Assembly (NCBI GenBank): GCA_016938655.1
Contig: JAFGUG010000026.1
Span: forward strand, 62,001 to 126,000
Source: Thiotrichales bacterium
GTDB taxonomy: Bacteria > Pseudomonadota > Gammaproteobacteria > Thiomicrospirales > Thiomicrospiraceae
DNA: 64,000 nt
Direction of reading: 5' to 3'
Shown: in pieces, positions 37,865-47,177 of the stretch
How positions within the stretch are numbered: the first letter of the stretch is position 1
Layout: every line of letters starts with the position of its first letter
Notes under the pieces: generated by a model
Told to the model about the DNA's origin: nothing
Seen by the model: only the letters and a program-made list of their open reading frames with translations
The model's database searches: none
Made by a program: the position numbers and the translations under genes

Positions 37865-38353
37865 ATGAAAAAAGTTCGTGTTTTTTTGAGTGTGTCTTTA
37901 ATGACACTGACCACAACGGTTTACCCACAGACGGTGATTGGCTGGTTAGAAACGGTTCGTATCGTCTCAGGTTCTGAACAACATACAATCGAGGCTAAAA
38001 TTGACAGTGGTGCAGATCACTCTTCGATTCATGCGACGAATATCAAACGGTTTACCCATCAAGGAGAAGAGTGGGTTAAATTTTCGACCATTAATAACCT
38101 GGTTTTTGAAAAACAGTTGTATAGAAATGCAAAAATTAAGACCAAAAATCAAACGTTTCAATCCAGACCCGTTGTTTGGCTAACGCTTTGTATCAATGGC
38201 CAAAAAAGAACGGTTGAAACTAATTTGGTTAACCGAAAAACGTTTTCTAAACCTTTATTAGTTGGGCGTTCAGCCTTGTCAGGGTTTTTAATTGATTCAG
38301 GTAAAACAGATTTAACGTCACAGGAACGGTGTAGAGATGAACGATCAGAGTAG
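37865..38353 (+). CDS. Exported retropepsin-like aspartic protease (RimB/DUF785 family)
   Basis: The 162-residue protein has a signal peptide (MKKVRVFLSVSLMTLTTTVYPQ) and the retropepsin-like motif KIDSGADHSSIHA, with Asp at the catalytic position, followed by the conserved VGRSALSGFLIDSG. The family is often annotated as 'ATP-dependent zinc protease' or linked to RimK, but the fold and motif are those of small aspartic proteases. It is divergent from the P-type ATPase gene. The substrate is unknown. Confidence 0.85.
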   Translation: MKKVRVFLSVSLMTLTTTVYPQTVIGWLETVRIVSGSEQHTIEAKIDSGADHSSIHATNIKRFTHQGEEWVKFSTINNLVFEKQLYRNAKIKTKNQTFQSRPVVWLTLCINGQKRTVETNLVNRKTFSKPLLVGRSALSGFLIDSGKTDLTSQERCRDERSE

Positions 38354-38413
38354 AGAGGTTAGGCGCTTTTAGAATAAATAACGCCTAATTAAAACTGAAA
38401 ATTGATTTGAATA

Positions 38414-38971
38414 TTATCCAGAATATTGATCACGTCGAAGCTTCTCTAGATAAGCTTTACGTTTTTCTGGCGGCAAAGAAGCCAGCATTTGTTGAAGTTT
38501 GGCTTTTTGCTGTGCCGCAAAATCAACATTGACCTGTTTGGGTTTACTGACCACACCGCGCTTTTCTAAACTTTTACGTTCAGCGATTTTGTCGATTTTT
38601 TCTTTTAAGGTTGCCGCTGTAAAGGGCTTAACAATGTATCCATCAACGCCTGCTTGTGCCGCATCCAAAATTTGACTGCGTTTTTGTTCAGCGGTAATCA
38701 GCATAAAAGGCAAATCTTTAAGGTTTTCGTCTGCTCTTACTTTTCGCAGCAACTCAATTCCTGTCATCTCAGGCATGTTCCAGTCACTGACAATAAAATC
38801 GTACTTGCCAGTCTGAATCATTGGCCAGGCTTTTGAGCCATCATTAGCGTCATCAATGTTAACAAACCCGAGTTCTCTTAACAGGTTGGTTACAATTCGA
38901 ATCATAGTAGAGAAGTCGTCTACCACCAATATGTTTATGTTTTTATCAATAGCCACTGTGTGTGTTTCCAA
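38414..38971 (-). CDS. CheY-like response regulator with C-terminal extension
   Basis: Residues 10-128 form a receiver domain very close to CheY: acidic pair Asp18-Asp19, phosphoacceptor Asp63 in VSDWNMPEMTGIELL, Thr93 in LITAEQ and Lys115 in YIVKPF. About 55 residues follow that CheY lacks, including KAKLQQMLASLPPEKRKAYL, predicted helical and charged. It probably works in chemotaxis or a related signalling path; no che genes are adjacent, although a chemoreceptor lies at 18.8 kb. The tail could dock another protein. Confidence 0.9.
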   Translation of the reverse strand: METHTVAIDKNINILVVDDFSTMIRIVTNLLRELGFVNIDDANDGSKAWPMIQTGKYDFIVSDWNMPEMTGIELLRKVRADENLKDLPFMLITAEQKRSQILDAAQAGVDGYIVKPFTAATLKEKIDKIAERKSLEKRGVVSKPKQVNVDFAAQQKAKLQQMLASLPPEKRKAYLEKLRRDQYSG

Positions 38972-39042
38972 ATTTTGTATATGAATTGCTTCATTATAGG
39001 GTTAGATGCTCATAATAAACATAGGTTATTTTTATTATACGT

Positions 39043-40185
39043 CTATTTTTGAGCCCGCTTTTCAGTCATTAATTCATTATAAATGTGTCGCGCATTCGAT
39101 ATAGAGAGTTGTCCAAATACTGGACGGTCTTGATGCTTGGATTGATCTATCGCATCAACATCTGCAAGGCTACCTCCTGTATCGACCACTTTTTGGACTT
39201 CTTGATAAAGTTCCACAAAATAATCATAGGTTTGGCGTTTTAAAGTCGCTAAATCAGTGGGGGTTCCGTGTCCAGGAATGACGGTGACATCTTCAGGAAC
39301 CATGGCAACCATTTTTTCAAAAGATGTAATCCACTCTCTAAAATGACTATCGTGTAGCAGGCCTGGCAAACGCTCGTTAAACCCTAAATCACCAGTAAAA
39401 AGTAACTTTCTAGATGGGATATACATGCCGGTCATAGAAGGTGTATGACCGCCACCAAAGTTAATAAGTTGCACGGTTTCTCCACCGCCAACATCGATGG
39501 TTTTAGAGTCGGTAAAGGTAGTAAACTTATCGGTTACATCATAAGACGATTGCGTAATGATGGGTCCACGACCTTTGGCATAACGCTCCTTGGTTTCATC
39601 AAAAATACGGTGAAAGTTTTCATTTGCACGTTTTTCTGAGTAGAGGTTTTTAACACCGATGTCATGCCAATAACTGGAACCTAAATAGGCGTGGCCTTGA
39701 TCGTTTTCAACTGCGAGCCATTTCACTGGTTTGTTGGTAATGCGTTTAATTTGTTGATGGAAGCTGTAAGCAACCGCTTCATTTGGCCCACCATTATAGA
39801 TAAACACACCATCATCAAAAATAATCGCACTCAGGTTGTTGTTTAAACCAAAGTTGGTTGTTGTTCCCCAGATAAAACTCCCCACAACCGTATACACACC
39901 CTCCATCACTTTAGTGGCTTTTGGAATGGGCAGTTCATCACCAATATACCCCGCTTTTTTTTCAACGCCACTGACATCGTTTGCGTAGTTAGCAAAAGCG
40001 TGCGATGCGCTGGCGTTTTCTGCGGTTTCCATGGCTTTAATTTCAGCGGCGTAGCTTGCAAAACTGTTAATAAAAGGGTCTTGGTAAGCGTTTGAAGGCG
40101 TGCTAGCAATAGCGAATGTGGGCACCGAAAAACAGGTAAATAGCAAAGCAGATTGAATAAAGCGACGTTGCTTAGGAATGATCAT
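39043..40185 (-). CDS. Exported metallo-beta-lactamase-fold protein with altered metal motif
   Basis: With ATG at 40185 (AAGG site upstream) the 380-residue protein has a signal peptide (ALLFTCFSVPTFAIA). The fold is recognisable from GGGHTPSMTGMY (His247), FTGDLGFN (Asp266) and VIPGHGTP near 309. In the first motif the usual HxHxDH is replaced by E160-N-D162-Q-G164-H165, so two histidines and the Asp are changed to Glu, Asp and Gly. It may bind a different metal set or be a distinct subgroup. The residues of the second half are kept, so it is not simply decayed. Confidence 0.82.
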   Translation of the reverse strand: MIIPKQRRFIQSALLFTCFSVPTFAIASTPSNAYQDPFINSFASYAAEIKAMETAENASASHAFANYANDVSGVEKKAGYIGDELPIPKATKVMEGVYTVVGSFIWGTTTNFGLNNNLSAIIFDDGVFIYNGGPNEAVAYSFHQQIKRITNKPVKWLAVENDQGHAYLGSSYWHDIGVKNLYSEKRANENFHRIFDETKERYAKGRGPIITQSSYDVTDKFTTFTDSKTIDVGGGETVQLINFGGGHTPSMTGMYIPSRKLLFTGDLGFNERLPGLLHDSHFREWITSFEKMVAMVPEDVTVIPGHGTPTDLATLKRQTYDYFVELYQEVQKVVDTGGSLADVDAIDQSKHQDRPVFGQLSISNARHIYNELMTEKRAQK

Positions 40186-40271
40186 TTTGAACCTTCTATT
40201 GATTTGGCTGTTAAGTGATGACTTTTCTATTATCAAAGAATAAAAAAGATTAAACAAGCGTTTTAAAAGTG

Positions 40272-40283
40272 AGCAGGCCTGCT
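40272..40283. repeat. Intergenic AGCAGGCCTGCT palindrome
   Basis: A full 12-base copy lies between the Lrp-type regulator and the metallo-beta-lactamase-fold gene, 27 bases after the regulator stop on the minus strand. Confidence 0.8.
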
Positions 40284-40310
40284 AAGTTTGTATATAGATG
40301 AAATCAACGA

Positions 40311-40775
40311 TTAAGGTATCGGAATCGCCGTTTTATCGACCACTTTCCTGAGTACAAAACTGGTGTGCACGCCGCTTACACCATTAATTTGAGTAACATG
40401 ATTGAGGAGTAAATCTTGATACGCTTCTAAGTCTTTAACCACCACTTTTAATTGGTAATCAGCGGTTTGTCCGGTTAACAACAAACATTCTAAAACATTG
40501 GGCAGTTTTTGAATGGCGGACTCAAATTCAGAGAAGCGTTCTTTAGTGTGTTTATCCATAGAGATATGGATGAGTGCCATTAAATCCAGACCGAGTTTTT
40601 TTGCATCTAATAGACAGCGATATCCAGTAATGATATTCGCCGCCTCTAAGGCTTTAAAACGTCGTAAACAGGCAGAAGGCGATAAGCCAATCTGGTCGGC
40701 TAACTCTTGGTTGGACAAACGTCCATTGTTTTGTAACGCATTTAAAATCGCTTTATCGAATTTATCTAGTTGCAT
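40311..40775 (-). CDS. Lrp/AsnC family transcriptional regulator
   Basis: The 154-residue protein has an N-terminal HTH (LDKFDKAILNALQNNGRL, SNQELADQIGLSPSACLRR) and a C-terminal RAM domain (CLLLTGQTADYQLKVVVKDL). Lrp-type proteins sense amino acids and often control the gene next to them. It is divergent from leuA across a 161-base AT-rich gap, so control of leucine synthesis by leucine is a fair inference. No signal for the effector is visible in the sequence. Confidence 0.93.
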   Translation of the reverse strand: MQLDKFDKAILNALQNNGRLSNQELADQIGLSPSACLRRFKALEAANIITGYRCLLDAKKLGLDLMALIHISMDKHTKERFSEFESAIQKLPNVLECLLLTGQTADYQLKVVVKDLEAYQDLLLNHVTQINGVSGVHTSFVLRKVVDKTAIPIP

Positions 40776-40936
40776 AACGCACCCATATTGGAATTTAATT
40801 TTATTTAGATAGTATATTTTAAAATATTATTGTTTATATTGTCTTATTAATAAAATTATTAACAACAATCTATCAGTGGCTTTCTTCTAAAATAACTCCA
40901 TAGAACTTAAACGCTGCAAAGAAGTAGAGAGATCCA

Positions 40937-42601
40937 ATGAATCCAAATAAATACCGCCGCACACCAACCCCTGAAATGCCGAATAGACAGTGGCCGAATA
41001 ATCAACTAACAAAAGCGCCTATTTGGGTGAGTGTGGATTTACGCGACGGCAATCAAGCGCTTGCCAAGCCAATGAATGTCGATCAAAAATTAGCACTTTG
41101 GCATCAATTGGTTGCGTTGGGTTTTAAAACGATTGAGATTGGGTTTCCGTCTGCCAGTCAGGTTGAATTCGATTTTACCCGTCGATTGATAGAAGACAAC
41201 TTAATTCCAGATGATGTCACCGTGCAGGTTTTGGTTCAGGCGCGTGAACACCTAATTGAGCGCACCTATGAGTCACTGAAGGGCGTTAAGCAGGCGGTGA
41301 TTCATGTCTATAACACCACCTCTATTGTGCAGCGTGAAAACGTCTTTGAAAAAACCAAAGACGAAATCAAAGCCATGGCGGTGCAGGGCGCACAATGGGT
41401 AAAAGAGTATGCCGAAAAGGCTTCGATGAGCAATCCAGAATCAAAATGGATTTTTCAATATTCGCCCGAGAGTTTTTCACAAACCGAGACCGATTATGCG
41501 GTTGAAGTCTGCCAAGCGGTCATGGATGTTTGGCAACCTACGCCTGAAAACAAGTGTATTTTGAATTTGCCTGCTACTGTTGAAAGCACCTCACCTAACC
41601 GCTTTGCCGATCAAGTCGAGTTTTTTATTAACCATTTACAAAATCGCGAATCGGCGCTGATCTCCATTCACACTCATAATGATCGTGGTTGTGCCGTTGC
41701 CGCTGCTGAATTGTCGTTGTTGGCGGGTGCAGACCGTATTGAAGGCACTTTGTTAGGCAATGGCGAGCGTACGGGTAACATGGACATTGTTACTTTAGCG
41801 ATGAACTTGTTCAGTGAGGGGATTGATCCAGAGTTGAATTTAGCCAACCCAAGTCAATGGATTCCGGTGGTTGAAGCGGTGACACAAATTCAAACGCATC
41901 CACGCCATCCTTGGGTGGGCGATGTGGTTTACACCGCTTACTCAGGCAGTCATCAAGATGCCATTCGTAAATGTTTGTTAAAACAAAAACCAGATGCGCC
42001 GTGGAATGTGGCCTATTTACCGATTGACCCAAAAGATTTAAATCGAGATTATGAAGCGATTATTCGGGTGAACAGTCAATCCGGTAAAGCGGGATCGGCG
42101 TTTGTGTTAGCGCAAGAGTATGGCTTAAATTTGCCTAAATGGGTTCAGTTAGATTTTGCCCCAACTGCGCAACGCTTAGCGGAAAAGCAGGGCGGGGTGG
42201 TCAGCCATAAAGATTTATTTGCGGCCTTTTCTGCTCAGTACGAATTAGAGACCACAGATATTGAAATTAACCACTATCAATTACACCGAGAAGGGGACTT
42301 AGAGCACCTTTCTATTGAAGTGAATGGGGAAACCTGGAAAGGCACTGGTAATGGCACCTTGAGCGCGTTGTGTGATGCATGGCATAAACGTACCGGAAAC
42401 ACCGTTGATGTGATTGATTATGCCGAGCACGCTTTGCATACCTTGGATGAAAGCCCAAACGGAGAACAGGGTAAATTGGCGCAAGCCATGGCCTATGTTT
42501 ATCTTCAGCAAGATGATACGCGCACCGTTGGCATTGCCTTAGCTAAAGACACGGTAACAGCGATGGTTATGGCGCTTTTAAAAAGCTTAAACGCAAAGTA
42601 A
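40937..42601 (+). CDS. leuA: 2-isopropylmalate synthase (type 2 LeuA)
   Basis: The 554-residue enzyme has the alpha-isopropylmalate synthase signature [15 protein letters not shown], the metal-binding histidines in [17 protein letters not shown] and [12 protein letters not shown], and a C-terminal regulatory domain from about residue 430 for leucine feedback. The early [15 protein letters not shown] context with a PNRQWP leader is typical of the longer, type 2 form. It makes 2-isopropylmalate from 2-oxoisovalerate and acetyl-CoA. It stands alone, without leuBCD, next to the Lrp-type regulator. Confidence 0.95.
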   Translation: MNPNKYRRTPTPEMPNRQWPNNQLTKAPIWVSVDLRDGNQALAKPMNVDQKLALWHQLVALGFKTIEIGFPSASQVEFDFTRRLIEDNLIPDDVTVQVLVQAREHLIERTYESLKGVKQAVIHVYNTTSIVQRENVFEKTKDEIKAMAVQGAQWVKEYAEKASMSNPESKWIFQYSPESFSQTETDYAVEVCQAVMDVWQPTPENKCILNLPATVESTSPNRFADQVEFFINHLQNRESALISIHTHNDRGCAVAAAELSLLAGADRIEGTLLGNGERTGNMDIVTLAMNLFSEGIDPELNLANPSQWIPVVEAVTQIQTHPRHPWVGDVVYTAYSGSHQDAIRKCLLKQKPDAPWNVAYLPIDPKDLNRDYEAIIRVNSQSGKAGSAFVLAQEYGLNLPKWVQLDFAPTAQRLAEKQGGVVSHKDLFAAFSAQYELETTDIEINHYQLHREGDLEHLSIEVNGETWKGTGNGTLSALCDAWHKRTGNTVDVIDYAEHALHTLDESPNGEQGKLAQAMAYVYLQQDDTRTVGIALAKDTVTAMVMALLKSLNAK

Positions 42602-42652
42602 AAAACAAGGTTATCCACCTCAGTACCCCCTTTTTAACCTATAAGGGGTTGG

Positions 42653-42660
42653 CAGGCCTG
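42653..42660. repeat. Intergenic GCAGGCCTG palindrome copy downstream of leuA
   Basis: The octamer lies 51 bases after leuA and is followed within a few bases by a run of six T residues. It may form part of a weak terminator. A single isolated DnaA-box-like TTATCCACC at 42611-42619 is close by. Confidence 0.6.
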
Positions 42661-42774
42661 TTGGTTTTTTGAAACACATTAAATTCAAAGACAGTTTCAC
42701 CTTAACTTAATATTAAAGACCGGTAAATTTAGGCATAATAGACTTAATTAAATACTTATATAAGGTCTGTTATT

Positions 42775-43383
42775 ATGATGTTAGAAACAAAATCTGCCAC
42801 GCCACTTGAGCTCTACCGCCTGTTAGTTGGAGGCATTGTTCCACGTCCTATCGCTTGGGTAAGCACTCAAAACTCAGCAGGCCTGTCTAATTTAGCGCCT
42901 TATTCTTTCTTTAGTGTGGCCAGTTGTAATCCTCCTATTCTCACGATTACCAATGTCGCTTCACAAAATAAAGTTGCCAAAGATACGTTAAACAATCTGC
43001 TGCAAACCAACGAGTGCGTGGTGAATATTGTCAGTGCTTCTCAAGTTGATGAAATGAACCAAAGTTGTGCGCCTTATTCAGAGCAACAAAGTGAAATTGA
43101 TGAAATTGGGATTGAAACGGTGGCCAGTCAAACCGTTGCGCCTCTTGGTGTTAAAGGCTCTGCCGTGCGCTATGAATGTCGTTTAAGAGAGACAATAACC
43201 CTGTCTGATAAACCAATGGGTGGGGTATTGATATTACTCGATGTGGTTGCGATTTCAGTTGAGGATTCAGTTATTAAAGAGGGGATGATTGATGCGAACC
43301 TGCTTCAAGCGGTGGGTAAGTTGGGCGGCAATGACTATTGTAACGCCCAAGCAGATTTTATGCTTTTAAGACCGGAACTGTAA
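42775..43383 (+). CDS. Flavin reductase family (FMN-binding split-barrel) protein
   Basis: The 202-residue protein shows GGIVPRPIAWVSTQNSAGLSN and LAPYSFFSVASCNPPILTI, the FMN-binding split-barrel pattern shared by flavin reductases and related proteins. It has no signal peptide. The partner oxygenase, if any, is not nearby, so the physiological reaction is unknown. A GCAGGCCTG copy at 42878 encodes the SAGLS segment. A parS-type site starts 17 bases after the stop. Confidence 0.85.
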   Translation: MMLETKSATPLELYRLLVGGIVPRPIAWVSTQNSAGLSNLAPYSFFSVASCNPPILTITNVASQNKVAKDTLNNLLQTNECVVNIVSASQVDEMNQSCAPYSEQQSEIDEIGIETVASQTVAPLGVKGSAVRYECRLRETITLSDKPMGGVLILLDVVAISVEDSVIKEGMIDANLLQAVGKLGGNDYCNAQADFMLLRPEL

Positions 43384-43399
43384 ACTTCAATATATAACA

Positions 43400-43415
43400 A
43401 GTTTCACGTGAAACT
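43400..43415. other. parS-type centromere site (intergenic)
   Basis: AGTTTCACGTGAAACT is a perfect 16-base palindrome that matches the parS consensus TGTTTCACGTGAAACA at 14 positions, including the whole core. It lies in the gap between convergent flavin reductase and rhodanese genes. Confidence 0.85.
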
Positions 43416-43450
43416 AAAAAACCGCCTGCTGCAAAAGCAGTAGACGGTTT
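43416..43450 (-). terminator. Intrinsic terminator of the rhodanese gene
   Basis: AAACCG-CT-CTGC and GCAG-AG-CGGTTT arms (one mismatch and one G-T pair) enclose AAAA. On the minus strand the hairpin is followed by a T run, placing it 28 bases after the rhodanese stop. Confidence 0.75.
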
Positions 43451-43477
43451 ATGTCGTTTTTAACAGGTGTTTAAGTG

Positions 43478-44062
43478 CTATTTTACAAAATAAGCATTTG
43501 ACGCGGTTAAGTTATAAGTCCAAGGTAGGTTGTTGTACTTCCAGCCTGATTTGAAACGGTAGCCTTTATGCTCCCCCTCTTTTAACTTCCCGCCTTCAAA
43601 ACCGTCCGTCATGATGTACACATTCTTATATCCGTACTGATCAAGCATTTTAGCGCCCGGTTGCGCTCTAGATGAGCCAGAACGACACATTAAGATGTAA
43701 GTAGAGTTTTCATCTGCTCCTAACGCAGCGGCTTTTTCTTCCAGTTCAGAAACAAAATTAGGGTTGTTTACGGATTTATAACGTGGTTTTTTTGGGTCTA
43801 GTTCACCATATTTAAATTGCACGGTTGGAATCATAATTTGTGCTTTATCGGTGTAACCAACAAACTGCCACTCTTCCGGGGTACGAACATCCACTAAGAT
43901 AACTTTAGGATCTTTTTGCATCATCTCATAAGCTTCTTTAGAATCTACGTAAAGCCCTTGGGGGGTCTGTTTTTTTGGATCTGTGGGTGCTGGAGCAGCC
44001 AAACTGTTGATAGTAAATGTGCTTGTAACAGCAAGTGCTGTAGCGATGGCGAGTTTTTTCAT
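43478..44062 (-). CDS. Periplasmic rhodanese-domain protein
   Basis: A signal peptide (ALAVTSTFTINSLAA) is followed by one rhodanese domain in a 194-residue protein. The motifs VDVRTPEEWQFVG and the active-site loop MCRSGSSRA with Cys126 are intact, so sulfur transfer is possible. About 40 residues follow the domain with two Tyr/Trp-rich stretches (FKSGWKYNNLPWTYNL). The periplasmic place fits an organism that handles reduced sulfur outside the cytoplasm. Confidence 0.9.
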   Translation of the reverse strand: MKKLAIATALAVTSTFTINSLAAPAPTDPKKQTPQGLYVDSKEAYEMMQKDPKVILVDVRTPEEWQFVGYTDKAQIMIPTVQFKYGELDPKKPRYKSVNNPNFVSELEEKAAALGADENSTYILMCRSGSSRAQPGAKMLDQYGYKNVYIMTDGFEGGKLKEGEHKGYRFKSGWKYNNLPWTYNLTASNAYFVK

Positions 44063-44314
44063 AATGATTAAATTCTCTTTTTGTTATTTCTGTTTTTAAA
44101 TTTCATACGTAATGTAACCCAAAGTATAAGGGTTTAATAATATAAATAAAATATAGACAGATAAATTTAACTAATTAAATTTACTTAATGTTGTTAACAG
44201 TGTTTTCTATAAGGTTTTATTGGCTTTTTAAAGCGCGTTTGCTATCTGTTGCATGGTGAATGGTTTATTATGAAAAGCTAAACTTATCTGCCTGACTATA
44301 TTGAAGGGGGTTCT

Positions 44315-46105
44315 ATGAATCCTGGCCACTCTACTGCTTTAATGCTTATTACACTCTTTACGGTGTTTTTATCTCCCAATACTGCTTTAGCTGAAACCAT
44401 GGGCACCGCTCAGGCATTAGACTGGTTCACGATGTTGATGTGGTTGTTTGGTGGTTTAGCGTTGTTCTTATTTGGTATGGAGCAGATGATTAAAGGTTTG
44501 TTGACCATTGCCGGTGAACAGATTAAAAATGTGCTCGCTAAAATGACCACCAATCGAGTGATGGGTGCCGTGGTGGGTGCTGGGGTGACGGCGGTTACCA
44601 TGTCCTCTTCGGTGACCAGTGTGCTTGCCGTGGGCTTTGTATCAGCCGGCTTAATTTCTGCAGGTCAGGCAGCGGGTGTGATTATGGGAGCCAATTTAGG
44701 TACCACCATAACCGTTCAAATTGTGGCGTTTAAAGTAACGAACTTTGCACTGTTGATGATTGCAATTGGTTTTGTGATTCAGTTTGCGGCACAGTTAAGA
44801 AAAAAAATCGCCATAGGCCAGCTGATAATGGGATTAGGTTTAATCTTTTTTGGGATGAATGTCATGAGCGATGGCATGGAACCTTTACGAGATTATCAGC
44901 CATTTTTGGACATTATGCAGCAGATGCAAAACCCGTTATTAGGGATTTTAGCAGGCTTTATTTTTACGGCAATGGTGCAATCCTCCGCTGCAACCATCGG
45001 TATTGTCATTGTTATGGCAAGCAGTGGATTTGTGACCTTACCAGCCGGTATCGCGCTCGCTATGGGTGCCAATATTGGCACGACTGTGACTGCTTTACTG
45101 GCCACCATTGGTAAATCAAGAGAGGCCTTAAGAACGGCACTGATTCACCTGCAATTTAACGTGTTTGGGGTGTTAATTTGGTTACCATTTATTCCGGAAC
45201 TGGCAGACATGGCACTGTATTTAACTGCGAGCGAAGTGGCCAATGGCGATGTAATAAATACGGCCGCGGCGAATACACCCCGTGATATCGCTAATGCAAA
45301 CACCCTATTTAACCTTATTTCGTTGATTATATTCCTACCTTTAATACCGGTTTTTTTATGGGTCGTGAATAAGCTAGTGCCTGTCGTTTCAGAAGAAAAA
45401 ACCGGTGGCGAGTTTAAACCCGAGTTTTTAGATGCTTCTTTATTAGAAACCCCAAGCTTGGCGACGCAAGCTGTGATATTTGAATTAGAGCTTTTTCAGA
45501 AGCAGTTTGGTCTGTTTTATCGACGGGCGGTGGTCTTAATTTCATCGCCCAATATGGCCAAACTTAGCCGAGAAGATCTCTCTATTCAACGATTGCGTAG
45601 TTATCAAAATCAGATTCTCAGTTATTTAGGCCGTTTGGGGCAAGCGGAAATGTCGCCTGAAGAGCAGCAGGAATATATGAAATTAATGAACGTCGTGAAT
45701 AACATTGAATCGATGTTGGATGCGATTCATACCAATATACTCTCGGTTATTCACGAAATGATTCAAAATGGGGTAAAACCGAGTGAAACTATGCTGAACT
45801 TGGTAGGGCAATTCACCGCAGAGGTGGGTAAATCGATAGAGAAATCTCTGTTATCTATCTGTCAGAAAAATAGTGAATTAGCCATGGAAGTCATTGCGAT
45901 TAAGCCGACGATAGATCACTTGATGCAAGAAGCGTTAACGCATCAAATAAAACGTTTTCAGCCAAACCAGGCACGTCTAACCATCTTCCGTTTTGAAATG
46001 CGTTTAGTGGATGGTTTTAAACAGCTTCACACTTTATCAAAACGCACCGCTAGACTTCAGTTGTCTGAGAGTGCCACTCAAGATGTGTTGGATGTTAAAA
46101 AGTGA
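44315..46105 (+). CDS. Na/Pi cotransporter family protein with PhoU-like tail
   Basis: The 596-residue membrane protein has two inverted Na_Pi_cotrans repeats, each with a GAN(L/I)GTT motif (GANLGTTITVQIVAFK, GANIGTTVTALLATIG) and a serine-rich partner (TMSSSVTSVLAVG, VQSSAATIGIV). A cytoplasmic PhoU-like helical domain follows from about residue 370. It probably imports phosphate (or another anion) with Na+. A signal-like hydrophobic N-terminus and a GGGGG ribosome site precede it. The Mrp antiporter in this window would supply the Na+ gradient. Confidence 0.92.
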   Translation: MNPGHSTALMLITLFTVFLSPNTALAETMGTAQALDWFTMLMWLFGGLALFLFGMEQMIKGLLTIAGEQIKNVLAKMTTNRVMGAVVGAGVTAVTMSSSVTSVLAVGFVSAGLISAGQAAGVIMGANLGTTITVQIVAFKVTNFALLMIAIGFVIQFAAQLRKKIAIGQLIMGLGLIFFGMNVMSDGMEPLRDYQPFLDIMQQMQNPLLGILAGFIFTAMVQSSAATIGIVIVMASSGFVTLPAGIALAMGANIGTTVTALLATIGKSREALRTALIHLQFNVFGVLIWLPFIPELADMALYLTASEVANGDVINTAAANTPRDIANANTLFNLISLIIFLPLIPVFLWVVNKLVPVVSEEKTGGEFKPEFLDASLLETPSLATQAVIFELELFQKQFGLFYRRAVVLISSPNMAKLSREDLSIQRLRSYQNQILSYLGRLGQAEMSPEEQQEYMKLMNVVNNIESMLDAIHTNILSVIHEMIQNGVKPSETMLNLVGQFTAEVGKSIEKSLLSICQKNSELAMEVIAIKPTIDHLMQEALTHQIKRFQPNQARLTIFRFEMRLVDGFKQLHTLSKRTARLQLSESATQDVLDVKK

Positions 46106-46298
46106 GTCTTATAATTAAGTGCTGACGCACTGAATAGAAAAAAATAAGGATTCAGCTAAAAAGTGGGTTCGAAAAACCCTGTTTCCTGCTGTTTTTAGGG
46201 TTGGGGTAATGCATTACCTTAAGTTTTACGTTTTTTTGGCATTTTGAGCGTTTTAAGAGCCCATTTATTGAAAATTAGCGGACTAGATTCATTTTTTA

Positions 46299-46314
46299 AG
46301 TTTCACGTGAAACT
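46299..46314. other. parS-type centromere site (intergenic)
   Basis: AGTTTCACGTGAAACT is identical to the site at 43400-43415. It lies in the 259-base gap between the Na/Pi gene and the small lipoprotein gene; I see no other feature in that gap. Confidence 0.85.
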
Positions 46315-46364
46315 TTTTCGCAGAAATAAGCTTTTTATGTGATTGTTATAAAGGAGCAGGAATT

Positions 46365-46589
46365 TTGAAATATTTTATGAGCACCATCGTTTTGAGTCTT
46401 TTGATTTTGTCGGGTTGCAGTTACAACCAAACGTTTATAAAAAAGGCTAACGTTTCAGATGCACAATTTTTTCAAGATAAGGTGTATTGTCAAAGTGGGG
46501 CGAGTGGGCAAAATCAAGAGGCAACCAAAGACCAACGTTTAATTCCGTATGCAGAGTGTATGCTTAATCTTGGTTACCAACAAAAGTAA
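46365..46589 (+). CDS. Small lipoprotein of unknown function (TTG start)
   Basis: The 74-residue protein has a lipobox (LSGC) after a short hydrophobic stretch and a mature part of about 55 residues with two further cysteines (VYCQSG and YAECML), which could form a disulfide. An AAGGAG ribosome site is 8 bases before the TTG at 46365 and 20 bases before the ATG at 46377, so the TTG start is favoured. The family is not recognised. Confidence 0.7.
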   Translation: MKYFMSTIVLSLLILSGCSYNQTFIKKANVSDAQFFQDKVYCQSGASGQNQEATKDQRLIPYAECMLNLGYQQK

Positions 46590-46600
46590 ACTAAATACAA

Positions 46601-47020
46601 TTAATCGCCTTGCACGGTCATAACGATACTTCGATTGAAACGACCTGTTCGGTGTTCGTATAAGAATAAGCCTTGCCAAACACCCAAGTTCAATTGACCA
46701 TGGGTAATAGGGATGGTTTGACTCATATCGGTAATCATGCATCGTATGTGGCCACTCATATCATCATCCCCCTCATAATTATGGTTATATTTTGGGTCAC
46801 CATCCTTCACGGTTTTTTGCATCCAGTACTCTATGTCCTCTCTTACCGTTGGGTCGGCGTTCTCGGTAATGATCAATGAGGCTGAGGTGTGCTGTATAAA
46901 AACATGACACAATCCGGTTGTAATTTGACACTGGCTAACAAAACGCTCTACTTCAGAGGTAATGTTATAGGTGCCTCTCGCGGAACTGGTAAGGGTGATC
47001 TCTGTCTGTTCTGTTTTCAT
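46601..47020 (-). CDS. YjbQ family protein (UPF0047)
   Basis: Using ATG at 47020 (MKTEQTE) gives 139 residues, the usual family size; the longer frame to 47056 adds 12 unlikely residues. LCHVFIQHTSASLIITENADP and ITHGQLNLGVWQGLFLYEHR are the conserved blocks. YjbQ/YugU proteins are described as secondary thiamine-phosphate synthases, although the physiological role is uncertain. It is convergent with the small lipoprotein gene. Confidence 0.9.
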   Translation of the reverse strand: MKTEQTEITLTSSARGTYNITSEVERFVSQCQITTGLCHVFIQHTSASLIITENADPTVREDIEYWMQKTVKDGDPKYNHNYEGDDDMSGHIRCMITDMSQTIPITHGQLNLGVWQGLFLYEHRTGRFNRSIVMTVQGD

Positions 47021-47177
47021 ATAAGACCTTATTTTTACTGAAAAAAAGATAAACAATCTGATTATTGTCTGTTAGACGCTACCTTAAAACCTTATAATAA
47101 TAGGTTAAATTTTTTGCCAATATTTAGAGTCATGTGAATCTAGATTTTGCATAAATGCTCTATAAACTGAGGTTGAT

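Noticed and set aside
38359-38388. TTAGGCG/CGCCTAA inverted repeat between the protease and response regulator genes
   Set aside because: The arms are only seven bases with a long loop and no T run, so a terminator cannot be supported.
40776-40936. Possible leucine attenuator upstream of leuA
   Set aside because: I found no leader peptide rich in leucine codons and no convincing competing hairpins in the gap.
42611-42619. Single DnaA-box-like TTATCCACC downstream of leuA
   Set aside because: It is isolated, with one mismatch and no AT-rich block, so it is not a second origin candidate.
46162-46182. GGGTTCGAAAAACCC, resembling a tRNA T-arm
   Set aside because: No acceptor stem, anticodon arm or D-arm can be paired around it, so no tRNA gene is called.
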